Position numbers and translations under genes: made by a program. A stretch of DNA of 64,000 nucleotides, from positions 33,794,412 through 33,858,411 of the forward strand of contig NC_086383.1 of assembly GCF_036588685.1 (NCBI RefSeq). Reading direction: 5' to 3'. Positions 1-11,600 of this stretch are shown here, piece by piece (the first letter of the stretch is position 1; each line of letters opens with the position of its first letter). The stretch comes from Mytilus trossulus (lineage: Eukaryota > Mollusca > Bivalvia > Mytilida > Mytilidae). Below the pieces are notes generated by a model. The model saw only the letters and a list, made by a program, of their open reading frames with translations. It had not been told where the DNA came from and made no database searches.

Positions 1-115
1 TCAGTTTAACTTCATCAAAAACTACCTTGACCAAAAACTTTAACCTGAACTTTGCACTTTCATTTTCTATGTTCAGTGGACCATCGTAGGTGGGGCATAA
101 AAATACCTAGGTCTT
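1..115 (+). repeat. Dispersed repeat ('TTGACCAAAAACTTTAACCT' family)
   Basis: Contains accttgaccaaaaactttaa and tggggcata. Related copies lie at 32700-32885, 58080-58210, 5575-5640 and in the array at 62400-64000. Confidence 0.7.
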
Positions 116-259
116 TGTCCAAGTAAAAATCAATTTAAACTGATTTGGCTTCTAATTCTAACCTATTGATGACACGACCATATATCGGTTCAAATTCTAA
201 CCTTTTGATCACATGACCATATAGGTGTTACACAACAATCTACTCATTTCACACTTTAG

Positions 260-720
260 TAACTGGCTGTGCAGAAAAATTTCTACTGACAAAGGACATA
301 CTGCAAATAAATTATGTAACTGAACTTTACTCAGATCAATAACAAAAACGTGAAAAAAGTGTTAAAACAATTGAGATTAAACCATGTACATAATATTTAT
401 TACCACCAAAACGGCTGTAAGTAAATCGAGGATCAAGGACAATATAATGGAGAATCAAGTCTTCTACTTTTTGAATTATGGCTTTATCATCTTTATAAAA
501 TACAAATAGACTGCATCTACTATAAACTTGAAAACTGTAAACTTGAAATATAATTCCATGTATCAGTAAAATACGAAAAAGTAAAATAAATATTTTCAAA
601 TCTTTGCTATCGATAATTGAGCAAAAATATGCCATCTGCATTTTCAGTTGGTGCAACCTTTTCAAACATCACGATACTTGCTACAGCATCGACTCAGGCA
701 CTTGTTTTGTAGTACTGAAC
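260..720. other. No gene recognised
   Basis: AT-rich sequence. A 109-codon minus-strand frame (336-665) has no recognisable domain, low-complexity composition and no splice context. I treat it as chance. Confidence 0.5.
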
Positions 721-930
721 CAGTGCATGCTCTAGTTTAATTTTTTTTTATTTATTCCGATGTCAATGAACACGATTGATTGTTGGTTACTTGGTGTCCA
801 GTGGCAAATATTTCCGAGAGAAGCTCTACTGTGATAGTCGAGTTGACATATTTATAGACCCTCATTGATAGGATTTCAACCTCCTGTGATCAATGAACAC
901 GAGCCAACTTATTAAATTTCATCAGATAGT
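720..930 (+). repeat. Dispersed repeat fragment ('CCAGTGGCAAATATTT' family)
   Basis: ggtgtccagtggcaaatatt also occurs inverted at 15350-15465 and in direct orientation at 27940-27985. Confidence 0.5.
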
Positions 931-1559
931 CTTCTATATCATATCTTAATTTTTCGAAAAAGATTTCAAAAGTCGTATTTTGATCCATATTTTTAATAAT
1001 GAAAATAATCTGGGAAAATACCAAGGGGTTAATATCTACCTTGAGTATGTGTGGTTTCACGAACAGTTCAAATCAAATCTTTTGCTTCTGTAAACTGCAT
1101 GTGTCCATCTTGTTCGTTTGAAGACAAAGTGCTATTTGAAACACTTCGGCGGGAAGTTTTCCACTGGTCAACAATGAAGGGTCTAAAAACTCCAAACCAA
1201 TGAAAACTCACAAAATAAGACACACCCTCGGTATTAAAACTGCTCACAAAATTTATTTGACAACAGCTAGCCTTTTTTAACAATAAAATTTAGATCTCAA
1301 ATCGAGCATAAAAAGGTGTAATAATACATTTGATATAAAAATGACTTGTAAAGATCTTTTTTATCCTAAAGACTCATGAAATTAAGAGACCGTGGCATTT
1401 TATACATAAACAGTTACAAATAATGAATAAGAAACAACACGAACTCCATTAAAAAAGTTACAATTAAATATGTATCATAATCTAGTTGTTCTTTATCACT
1501 TAGATCACATTTTTTTTCCAGATCCATCAATAGAACAAACACTACCAGCTTCAATTAGC

Positions 1560-3653
1560 AACTTGTGACTTCCACATCTAAATCATTATTAATAGTATAC
1601 ATCATTTCAGGTGGGGAAACAGAGAGATATTTCTCAAAAACAAATTCAGTCTTACAATTCTATAATTAATACACTTAGGTGAGTTAAATATTTGTGCTTT
1701 CCAATTTTCAATAAATTTTTCATGAAGAAACTGTTTAACTTGTCTTGACAGAATAACATTTCTTTCCATAATTTGGTTATTCCTACAATGATTATAACCA
1801 CATTCAAGTAAAATTTCGTTGATACATGGTAACCATTTAGAGTGATACACATCATCTTCGTCAAGTCTATATAACATATCATATCGTGCGTGATATTTTC
1901 TTTTTTTTACCATTTAAAATAAGTTGCAAAAAGACAACCATTCTGGCTTTAATACAAATAGGCATAGGTTCTCTACCAAGCTCTCCATAAACAATACAAT
2001 TTGGAGTACATTTTTTTAATCTTCAAAATATACTTGCAAAATTCTATTGCAAAGATTAAATAATTTCATTGTTTTCGTAACCCCACACTTGAGCACCATA
2101 CAACAATATAGGTGCAACCATTGCATCAAATATTTGTAACAAAATATCAACTGGTAAACAAAGCCTTCTCGCTTTACACAATGCATCTAGAGCATGGCCT
2201 TCCTAGCCTGTTAGACTAGCCGAGCTTTATTTTTTGAAAGTGTACCTTTTCTTAAAAAAGACTGTTCCCAGATATTGAAAATCTTCTATGACAACTATTT
2301 ATTCATTATTATATAAAAACTGAGTATTCTCACACTGCCTATTTTTGAAAGTAGAATAACATTGGTCTTAGTTACATTGACTTTAAGTTTCCAGGTCTCA
2401 CAATATAAAAACATCACATTTAGACTTTAGTGCAGATTGCAATTCAGCTGCCAGATTCTGCAAAAATAGCAGTATCATCAGCATATATACTAGTCAACAA
2501 AAGAAACGATACACGACTTTAGAATAAAATTTATCAAAGAGTATTAAAATTTTAACAAAATGAGTTACACTATTTCCAAAGGCTTTCATTTGCAATGTAT
2601 GCAATTGTGATAATGAAAATCAAAACCTTTCGGAGAGTACCTTAATTCCATGTAAACGATCAAAGGGTGCAAATTATTTTTGTGGAAAGTTTGACACAAA
2701 ATCGTCACACAATTTTCTAAGTACCAAATGGAATTATCAAATTCGTTTAAAAAAATATTCATAACGCTAATCAAGTTAATATGTTCATGTTGTAACTAAT
2801 TATATATAATGGGTTGAATTGAAAAAAAATGGGTAAAAAATGTGTTTATGAAATCTCAAAATGCAAAAAAATAAATTGTTTTCGTCTCAAATCAATGTTT
2901 TAGATATGAAAACAACACACTGTAACTTTAGAACCTTTCGGATTAGTTTTAAGATTGTTAACGTTCTTTTTAATTTCACTTTACACATACAGTCAATGGT
3001 AAATCAATTGATAATGTTTACATTTTAACGATTTCTTGTTGGGCAGAACTTTGCTTTACAAATAAACAAAGAAACTGTACGATTTTTAAAAAAGAATTAA
3101 TGTCAAACATTGTCTTTATTGTCATTGAAAGGTTGACATCATTAGTTAGAACTTCTGTTTTTAAAATTGTTGTTTTATGTAAATTTTGTCAAAAAACTTG
3201 AATTTCGCAAAATGACGTCACGAAAGCCCCAAAAAATCTTTTTTTTTTAAACGGATTTATATTTTCATGGTCATTTAATACCTTCAATATTGGTCCTATA
3301 AACGAGAAACTTCATCTTTAATTTGAAAAAAGTCTTGTATCGTTTCTTGTGTTGACTAGTATAGTAACAAATACAATTTAACCTTCAATATCATCATTAT
3401 CAAACAGCAAGTGAGAAATAGTACATACATCATTAAGACCATCATAGGCATCTGATAAGAACTATGTCAGATCATTAAGAAAAAATGAAAATATTAAATG
3501 AGAGAGGTTTTCTCCTGGTCTGACTCCTACATTTTGAGCAAAATATTCAGAGAAATTATTACCTTCTCTTATGCATGATTTTGCATTTTCATACAGATTC
3601 TGTACAGCAATAAGCATTTTACCATCAATATCATTTCGTAACTTGCCATAGTT
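1560..3653 (-). pseudogene. Decayed non-LTR retrotransposon (LINE) reverse transcriptase
   Basis: Minus-strand relic, 5'-truncated near 3653. In order: a segment encoding IDGKMLIAVQNLYENAKSC; the RT motif GVRPGENLSHLIFSFFLND (about 3496-3535); then VFVTI, interrupted by an inserted element (2490-3359); then the catalytic YADD (2474-2485) continuing TAIFAES. Next comes LPVDILLQIFDAMVAPILLY with GAQVWGYEN (about 2075-2170), and finally an open 103-codon C-terminal stretch (1602-1913) with DEDDVYHSKWLP. Several stops and frameshifts make it non-functional. YADD plus the PILLYG.xVWG block is typical of LINE-type RTs; the clade is not resolved. Confidence 0.85.
2490..3359. mobile_element. 870-bp non-autonomous inverted-repeat element, TATA target duplication
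   Basis: Terminal inverted repeats of about 32 bp begin CTAGTCAACA and continue AGAAACGATACA; two mismatches between ends. It is flanked by TATA at 2486-2489 and 3360-3363. Removing the element plus one TATA restores the LINE frame V-F-V-T-I-Y-A-D-D exactly. No coding capacity is seen inside. Confidence 0.88.
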
Positions 3654-3717
3654 AACTATGGCAAAAATTGTTACGAAATGGTATTGATGATAAAATGCTT
3701 ATTGCTGTACAGAATCT
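3595..3717. repeat. Near-perfect inverted repeat at the LINE 5' break
   Basis: Arms of about 60 bp meet at the palindrome gccatagttaactatggc (3645-3662). The right arm is an inverted copy of the LINE RT segment just to its left. Confidence 0.9.
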
Positions 3718-4420
3718 ACTAACCAAGTCCGTCCGTCCGTCAGTCCTGTTTCTTGTCATCGCAACTCCTCTCAAACCGCTCAACAGAATTTCACGAAACC
3801 TTTTCAGATAATAAGGACATACTATGTAGTTGTGCATATCGACGGGAAATTGCGATTCAATTTTTTTTCTAGGAGTTATGCCCCTTTGAACTTATTTACT
3901 TTAACGTACTACTGCAACAGTTTGTCATCGCAACTCCTCTCAAACCACACAACAGAATTTCACGAAACCTTTTCAGTTAATAAGGACATACTATGTAGTT
4001 GTGCATATCAACGGGAAATTGCGATTCAATTTTTTTTCTAGGAGTTACGCCCCTTTGAACTTATTTACTTTAGTGAATTACTGCAACAGTTTGTCATCGC
4101 AACTCCTCTGAAACTACTCAACAGAATTTCATGAAACCTTTTCAGATAATAAGGACATACTATGTAGATGTGCATATCGACAAGACCTTTTTATTCATTT
4201 TTTTTTTCTAGGAGTTATGCCCCTTTGAACTTATTTGCTTCAATGTACTTCTGCAACAGTTTGTCATCTCAACTCCTCTGAAACCACACAACAGAATTTC
4301 ATGAAATTTTGTAGATAATAAGGACATACTATGCATGTAGATGTGCATATTGACAGGAAATTATTATTCAATATTTTTTCTTATACAATTTTTTTCCTTA
4401 CACTTATTTAATTTCTCCAA
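3718..4420 (-). repeat. Pearl-like element: CCGT microsatellite plus four 169-bp tandem repeats
   Basis: gtccgtccgtccgtcag (3726-3742) is followed by four units of 169-170 bp, anchored by gtcatcgcaactcctc at 3755, 3924, 4093 and 4263. The last unit is diverged. An ACGG microsatellite beside about 160-180 bp core repeats is the published layout of bivalve 'pearl' elements; family assignment is inference. Confidence 0.8.
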
Positions 4421-4469
4421 TGACAATGTGGGGACGTGGGGTATGTGAGCGTGCTCACTAAGGTTCTTA

Positions 4470-4650
4470 TTGTATTTTATTTTGTGTCAGAAATTTGATC
4501 ACAATCCTAATTCAGACAGAATCAAGCTTGAATTTTGACCGTATTTGCCCCAACTTTCCAGGTTTCAAACGCTGCGGTCGTATCAGGCTGCCCTTGGTGA
4601 AGCATTTCAGTAAATGGCTTATCACACTATTGGAGTGACAGATTTATTTC
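4470..4650 (+). repeat. Dispersed repeat fragment
   Basis: Shares ttgtgtcagaaatttgatca, caggtttcaaacgctgcgg and related words with 5335-5480. Confidence 0.5.
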
Positions 4651-4722
4651 TAAATTTTCTGTTTCTGAAATGCTGGTGATTATAATCTATATAGGACTGT
4701 ATAAATATAGTAAGAAATTAAG

Positions 4723-4905
4723 AGGGAAGAAAGATACCAGAGGGATAGTCAAATTCATAAATCAAAAATAAACTGACAACGCCACGGCTAAAAATGAAAA
4801 AGACAAACAATAGTACACATGACACAACATAGACAACTAAAGAATAAGTAACACGAACCCCACCAAAAACTAGGGATGATCTCAGGTGCTCTGGAAGGGT
4901 AACTG
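4723..4905 (-). repeat. 3' tail of a dispersed retroelement (minus)
   Basis: Runs from gggaagaaagataccagagg to gatctcaggtgctctgg. It is the reverse of the tail at 63500-63719, including the aacgccacggct and cacgaacccc words. Confidence 0.75.
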
Positions 4906-5154
4906 TTATGTTTTAGACATTTTGAAGATAATTACAGATAAGTTTTATAGATTTATAAAAGACATTGTATTAATGATAAATTAAATTTTTGTGTTATTTT
5001 TTTCTTTTCTTTGGTTAATTGTTTGTAAATTTTTGTGGTAGGTTGGTTTGTTATTCTGTAAAAAAAAACACTATTTTTTGGAATGCTATATATTTTTTTT
5101 TTAAGTAAGCTCCTTAAAGAACTTATATTGTATATTAATAAACATACAATGTAT

Positions 5155-5520
5155 ATTCAGATTTCGAATTTTGGGAACAGTTGGGATCCAAAGGGTCCTA
5201 AATTAAACTTTTGTTTGATTTCATCCAAAAATTGATTTCTTGGGTTTCTTTGATATGCTGATGATAACAACGTACTTAGATTTTGGATATTGGACCATAA
5301 TAGGTAAATGTCCAATTTCAGTTCTTTGACCACATTCATTTTGTGTCACAAACCTATGCTGTGTCAAATATTCAATCACAACCCAAATTCAGAGTTGTTT
5401 AAATTTTAAACGTATTGTCAAGACTAGCTCAACTGTTCAGGGTTGCACCTCTGCAGAAAAATCCGGTTTGCTGTCACTCTGACAGCCTTGTCGTTGAAAT
5501 TACATTACAGTCTTTAACAA
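5155..5520 (+). repeat. Dispersed repeat, inverted partner at 25500-25745
   Basis: The block containing tttgatatgctga, ttggatattggaccataata and attcattttgtgtcaca reappears reversed at 25500-25745. Confidence 0.7.
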
Positions 5521-5639
5521 TATGCAAATCCCATATAAGGTATAAAAAGCTAACATTTTTATCTCAACTGGCTAACCTTGACCAAAATTTTTTACCAAAC
5601 ACTTTAACCTGAAGCTGGACAGACTGTCAGACCGACAGA

Positions 5640-6115
5640 TGGACAAACAGACTATATCAATTAGTCAAATTATAATAAAAGCAATGACACATTAAACAGA
5701 ACATTGTTTAAATAGAACGTAGGAGTACAATGAAATTTTTGGATAATATCTCCGAAATTTAAGCATTCAGAGTATATCTGACATGGGTAAAAATGTTCAT
5801 CAGGAATACATTTGTATATTTGTTCTTCAATTTCCAGATAAATCAGACAACAATTTAGAAAAAAAGTAATTTTAAGAATTTTTTGCAGTTTTTGGTTTTT
5901 ATCTTTATATTAATATAGATGCAGATAAACTGCAAACAGCAAAAAAAATTGAGCAAAGTAAGATCCTTAAATAGGTCCACATGACTAAAACTGTCAATTG
6001 ACCTGTTAAGGAGTTCTTTATAGTTATTTTTAACATTTTTTTTTTTGTAATCTTTCACAAAATCTTCTCTGAAACCACTGGATCAATTCTTATGTTGGAC
6101 TTTTATACCACTGTC
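5640..6115. other. No gene recognised
   Basis: AT-rich spacer. A minus frame at 5855-6058 is lysine- and asparagine-rich with no domain, and looks like chance. Confidence 0.5.
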
Positions 6116-6124
6116 CCAGGTTAG

Positions 6125-6365
6125 GGGGGTCCCTATAACCCCGCCACATTATTTATGTATGTGCCTGTCCCAAGTCAGGAGCCTGTAATTCAGTGGTTGT
6201 CGTTTGCTTATGTGTTACATATTTGTTTTCTCGTTTGAATTGTTTTAAATTGTTGTAAATTGTCATATCGTGGCTTATAATAGCTGACTATGCGGTGTGG
6301 GCTTTGCTCATTGTAGAAAGCAGTACGGTGGAGACTTAATGTTTGCACTCTGTCTGTCTGTCCAT
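6125..6365 (+). repeat. SINE-like module: common head plus tail A (3'-truncated)
   Basis: Head ccccgccacattatttatg...gtcaggagcctgtaattcag, then tail A words ttcctcgtttgaattgtttt-like and gcggtgtgggctttgctcat. Related copies are listed at 15025, 33145, 33595 and 60235. Confidence 0.7.
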
Positions 6366-6539
6366 CTGTCAATTTTCCATACTTTTTTGTCAAGCCTGCG
6401 ACTTTTGTCACAGAAAGCTCGACATAGGGATAGTGATCCGGCGGCAGCGTTAGCTCACTTCTTAAAAGCTTTATATTGTAGAAGGTGAAAGACCTGTATG
6501 CTTCATACTTTGTATATAGATGCTGTATGTTACGTAGTG

Positions 6540-7290
6540 TCCGTCAGTCACATGTCCAATGTCCTTGACCTCATTTTCATTGTTCAGTGACTACTTGAAA
6601 AGAAAGAAGATTTTTTGTAATGTTGAATTCTCTCTTATTAAAGGTAATAGGATAACTATATTTGGTATGTGCGTACCTTGCAGGGTCGTCATGCCCGTCA
6701 GACAGTTTTCTCTTGACATCGACCTCATTTCATGGATCAGTTTAAATTTTGGTGGTCAAGTCCATATCTAAGATACTATAAGCGATAGGTCTAGTATATT
6801 TGGTGAATGGAAGGACTGTAAGATGTACATGTCCAACTGTCAGATGTCATCTGACCTTGACCTCATTTGCATGGTTCATTGGTTATAGTTAAGTTTTTGT
6901 GTTTTGGTTTGTTTTTCCGTTATACCGTATGCAATAGGTCTACTATATTTGTTGTATGGAAGAGTTGTTAGCTGTACACATCTGCCTGGCATGGTTCATC
7001 TGACCCTGACCTCATTTTCATGCTTCATTGGTCAATGTTTAGTTTTCTTGGTTAATGTTAACTTTGTGTGACAGTTGTAATAAACCTTTATATATTTAGG
7101 ACTATCAACATAATATCAATGATTAGTAAAGAAGGCGAGACATGTCAGCGTGTGCACTTTTGTTTCTTCATGCTTAAAGATATTGATCTGAAATTCGGTA
7201 TATAGTTTTATCATGACAAGTTAAAGATCAATTTCGAATTATGCTCCAGTCTAATGATTTTTAGGCAGTTAAGCTGCCGCATGCGAGCAC
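6540..7290 (+). repeat. Dispersed element with internal repeats ('TTGACCTCATTTTCATGGTT' family)
   Basis: Units of about 150 bp each carry a gaccttgacctcattt-like word (6564, 6718, 6850 and 7004). They lead into aggactatcaacataatatc and aaggcgagacatgtcagcgt. A reversed copy lies at 25093-25490. Confidence 0.78.
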
Positions 7291-8020
7291 ACTAGATTTG
7301 TGTTCTACCTAATACATGCTGAAATACGTGCCATTGTTATTATCTAGCTGGATATTATGTTATTTATAACTAATTGGACAGTTTTTTCATACTTTTAATT
7401 CTGGATTACAAAAAATATGACCAAAAAAACCTTAAATGATCGTCGAATCACCCAAAAGTTTTGAAGTTGCACATAGGAAGTACAGCACATTAGGAATCCT
7501 TATGTAGTTTATTATCCCCTGAGCTTTTGGCTAAGATGTCAAAAAACAACTGTATGAAATATCTAATCGCCGAAAATCTCTAAAGACAAGTTGTTTAGAT
7601 TTCCCAAATGGCAAAAGTCGTAGGAATATTGTTTGTCGTCAATCCGTAGTACAACTACGTCAGTGGTTTATTCCCGATTGTCCCACTTTTTAAAATTTTA
7701 GAGTTCTGATTGTCCCACATGAAAAATTCTGAATGTCCCACATTATTTTATGCAGTAAAATGTTCTTAGATAAACAATGCAACTGTTGTTTGTTTTGCTA
7801 AATAAACCAGAATTAATTAGTGCACATTTAATATTAATCTTATAAAAGTATGAAAAAATGTTTTTAAACATTGAATATACTCATATCTTTACTTGAAAAC
7901 GAACCATTTAAACATTAAAGTTTCCATTAACAACATGTGAACATGAAAAACGTTTCAGCATCTCCTTTTCATTATGATATAAGCATTTACCGTAAATTAA
8001 AACTTGTTAAATATAAAGAC
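7290..8020. other. No gene recognised; short triplicate word
   Basis: gattgtcccac or gaatgtcccac occurs three times between 7675 and 7745. Otherwise AT-rich with no supported feature. Confidence 0.5.
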
Positions 8021-8024
8021 TTTA

Positions 8025-8475
8025 TATAGAATCATATTCAAAACAGTGTGGTCCTGGCCATTTATTGACGACATAAATTATCCCATTGACTGGGACAGAT
8101 TAGGTGAACGTTTGTCGGTAACAACCACTGCTCACTATGTACTTGTTAAATACACTGAATCTGTGGGGTCACCAAAGGTTCTCAACACCTAAATAAAGCA
8201 ATTCGAAAAACGAATCCGGAATAATACAATGTGTTGATTTATATCAATTATATAAATCAAAACATAAAGGTTATTCCTGAATAATTTTTCGAATTCTTTT
8301 ATTATTAGAGGCGTTAAGAACCTTTGGTTGCCCACAGTTTAAATTCTATAATAAGTAAGAAGTGAGCAATGGTCGTTACAGACAAACGTTCACCTAATCT
8401 GTCCCAGTCAATGGGATAATTTAGATCGTCAATCAATGGCCAGGACCACACTGTTTTGAATATGATTCTATCTAC
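8025..8475. mobile_element. Fold-back element with about 190-bp arms
   Basis: Left arm 8025-8218 and right arm 8283-8475 are inverted copies, diverging toward a 60-base AT-rich loop. Both arms can be read as the same peptide: DWDRLGERLSVTT is identical in the two, and most base differences are silent or conservative. The peptide is not recognised. Confidence 0.85.
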
Positions 8476-8646
8476 AAAGCAAAATGTTTATTAGTAAATT
8501 ATATCCAAACACGATGTATAGCAATCTAATTAAATTGAAAACACCCGGGCTAGAAATTTAACGAAATGTGCAAATTTCGAGAGTAGAATGTCATGGGGAG
8601 ATAACTCATATAACATTTCTTTTACACAGAAATATGTTATGAATTT

Positions 8647-8965
8647 ACAAATAAGTCAACACGACCGATATAAAAGAGCCTGTGTCGCTCACCTTGGTCT
8701 ATGTGCATATTAAACAATGGACACAGATAAATTCATAACAAAATTGTGTTTTGATGATGGTGATGTGTTTGTAGATCTTACTTTACTGAACATTCTTGTT
8801 GCTACAATTATCTCTATCTATAATGAACTTGGCCCAGTAATTAGTGGAAAATATTTTCTAAAAATCTACAAAAAATTATGAAAAATGTCAGTAAAAAATT
8901 GACTATAAAGGGCAATAACTCCTAAAGGGGTCAACTGACCATATCGGTCGTGTTGACTTATTTGT
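8647..8965. repeat. 28-bp perfect inverted repeat at a repeat boundary
   Basis: tacaaataagtcaacacgac plus cgatat at 8647-8672 is the exact reverse of 8940-8967. The right member belongs to the repeat body (compare 56365-56390), so the left looks like a local inverted copy. Confidence 0.85.
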
Positions 8966-9449
8966 AAATCTTACTTTGCTGAACATTATTGCTATTTACT
9001 GTTTATCTCTATTAATAATATTAATCAAGATAATAACCAAAAACAGCAAAATTTCCTTAAAATTACCAATTCAGGGGCAGCAAACCAACAACGGGTTGTT
9101 CGATTCATCTGAAATTTGCAGGACAGATAGATCTTGACCCGATAAATAATTTAACCCCATGCCAGATTTGCTCTAAATGCTTTGGTTTTAGAGTTATAAG
9201 CCAAAGACTGCATCTTACCCCAATGTTCTATGTTTAGCCAAGGCGGCCATCTTGGTTGGATGACCGGATCACCGGACACAATTTTAAACAAGATACCCCA
9301 ATGATGATTTTGGCCAAGTTTGGTTTAATTTGGCCCAGTAGTTTCAGAGGAAAGATTTTTGTAAAAGTTAACGACGACGACGACGCCGGACGTCGGACGC
9401 AAAGTGATGGGAAAAGCTCATTTGGCCTTTGGACCAGGTGAGCTAAAAA
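8674..9449 (+). mobile_element. Dispersed element ('gagcctgtgtcgctcacctt...ggtgagctaaaa' family), copy 1
   Basis: About 775 bp with imperfect inverted ends (cgctcaccttgg and ccaggtgagct). Full-length relative at 56086-56818 in the same orientation; partial copy at 45714-45860. This copy carries a (gac)n-gccggacgtcgg block near 9370-9400. Confidence 0.85.
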
Positions 9450-10200
9450 GCTAACACAACAAAATTTAAAAAAAAATCCCCCAAACACCTAATTAGCGTG
9501 GTATGAAAAAACAAACTTTCTTACAATAATGGCATTTTGGTTATATTGCTAAATAGTTCGACACAGATAGTCATACACGTGCACTTATACATTACTACCC
9601 TTAAAAAAAAGGCTTATGTGATGATTCTTTTTTAAAATATTAAGTTGTTGGCGGTGTGCTATCATGCTTTGTTAAAAATGATTCTTGCTGACCATTTTTT
9701 TTAGTTTAATTTCCCCCACCATACATGATATTAATTAATTTGCTCGTCATTAATATTAACTTATCGCAAAAGCGGATACCAACAAAGACACAATGTTATA
9801 AGTTCATTATTTTCAGAGATACTATGTGGGAGTGCACCTACAAAAAACAGAGATTCATACTCATATGTTTAATCAGTTGTTATGTCATTTGGCACGTGTC
9901 ATGCAAATGGTTCATTGATTTTCGGCATATCAAAGAAAAACGGGCACGTGCCTAAATAATGTTGAATATCTTGTTTAATTATGATTATTTTTCTATAAAA
10001 TTTGAAATGTAAGCATTAAATATCAATCTCTAACATAATATGTAAAAATAATACACATAACAGCACTCCTTCTAGTCCTTAGTGGCATTGTATAGTCCTT
10101 AGTGCACTTAGGACTCCTTAGAAGTGTTTAGACGTACCGAAGAGAATGTCGGTCTACAATTTCCTATCTTTCTTTGAATGTTTTGCTCATTAATTTTATT
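9450..10200. other. No gene recognised
   Basis: AT-rich. A 76-codon plus frame at 9725-9955 shows no domain. tagtccttagtgcac-like words repeat locally at 10075-10115. Confidence 0.45.
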
Positions 10201-10289
10201 ACATATAATTTATTATCTATTTCTTTTTTTTTATATAAATTCTTGTATTAGTTCAGTCCCATTTATGTATTTTTACGTAAATTTTAGTT

Positions 10290-11045
10290 TGAAGTTGAAT
10301 TTATTAATAATGCTTTTACACACAAGATAGGCTTCCGAACAACATTTTTTTTCTATTTTGAGGTATTTATTTATATATTTCTAAATCATTTTCTCATATG
10401 CTCTCTATTTTGACCGGTCTTTTTTATATTTTTGTGAATTTTTATTAAAAGTTGAAAATTTCACTTCTATATTTGTGTACAAGGGGGCCTTCCGGTCAAT
10501 TTTTTGCCCTTTTAAAGTAATATATTTATTTTTGTCTTTATATCATATTATTTGTCAATTAATTGTCTTTAAGAGTCTATTCACAGACTTTAACCGGGCT
10601 TTTCATATTTTTGTGAATTTTAATTAAAAGTTGAAAATTTCGCTTCAATATTTGTGTACAAGGGGGCCTTCCGGTCAACTTTTTGCCCTTTTATAGTAAT
10701 ATATTTATTTTTGTCTTTATATCATATTACTTTCCATTGAATTGTCTTTAAGAGACAATTTACAGACTTTGACCGAGCTTTTTATATTTTTGTGAATTTT
10801 AATTCAAAGTTGAAAATTTCACTTCAATATTTGTGTACAAGGGGGCCTTCCGGTCAACTTTTTGCCCTTTTATAGTAATATATTTATAATGTTCTTTATA
10901 TCATATTATTTGTCATTTAAATATCGTTAAGAGTAAATTTACAGACTTGGACCGGGTTATATGTTTTTTTGTGAATTTAAGTTTTAATGTTCTAAATGTG
11001 TTGCCACAGTTACACTAAGAAAGTCTTCCGGTCAACTTTTCGATA
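10290..11045 (+). repeat. Satellite-like tandem array, 179-bp unit
   Basis: Three close copies anchored by gggggccttccggtcaa at 10483, 10662 and 10841 (exact 179-bp spacing). Diverged units stand on each side (about 10320 and 11020). Each unit also holds tttttgtgaatttt and aagttgaaaatttc. Confidence 0.93.
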
Positions 11046-11461
11046 AAAGAACATATTCAAATACATATTTTTTAATTTTATCTTATAAACCATTATGTAA
11101 GCTTTCAAAATCAGTTTTATTTATTAATTTAGCTTAAGCGGTTCCAAAGATATCCGTTATAATACACTCATTTTTCTCTTCCGCGTTTTCCATTTCCGCG
11201 TTTTAGACCTTCCCAAAAGAAGGGTCTCACTAATTAGCAACAACAAGCATCAAGAAGCGTCAACAAGCGACAACAAGAATTATTTTAGCGACAAGAAGCG
11301 ACAAGAAGACTATTTAGCGACAAGAAAACATTTTGTTTTTATTAGATATAAAGAAATTTGTCTTTTTTTAAATATACGAGCAGATATGTCTAATTAAAAT
11401 GTTTTATTATATAGATAGACGAAGAAATGAAACATTAATTGTGAGGAATAAAGAGATTGTG

Positions 11462-11600
11462 AAGTTCAGTGGCGGCCCACTGACTGCTCTAAGAGGGGGC
11501 CCGCTTCAGTCACGCTTCAGTGATTCCCTATATAAGCAACCAATTCTTTTCCCCCAAAAAAGGGGGGCGCCCCTCCCTAAATCCGCCTCTGAAGTTTATT
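11462..11600. repeat. Small 'CAGTGGCGG' inverted-end repeat
   Basis: cagtggcggccc ... aaatccgcctctg, with G-rich then C-rich interior; a relative of 55571-55709. It is nested in the Mutator-like element. Confidence 0.55.

Noticed and set aside
336-665. 109-codon minus-strand open frame
   Set aside because: No domain, low-complexity hydrophobic composition and no splice or promoter context; AT-rich DNA here yields such frames by chance.
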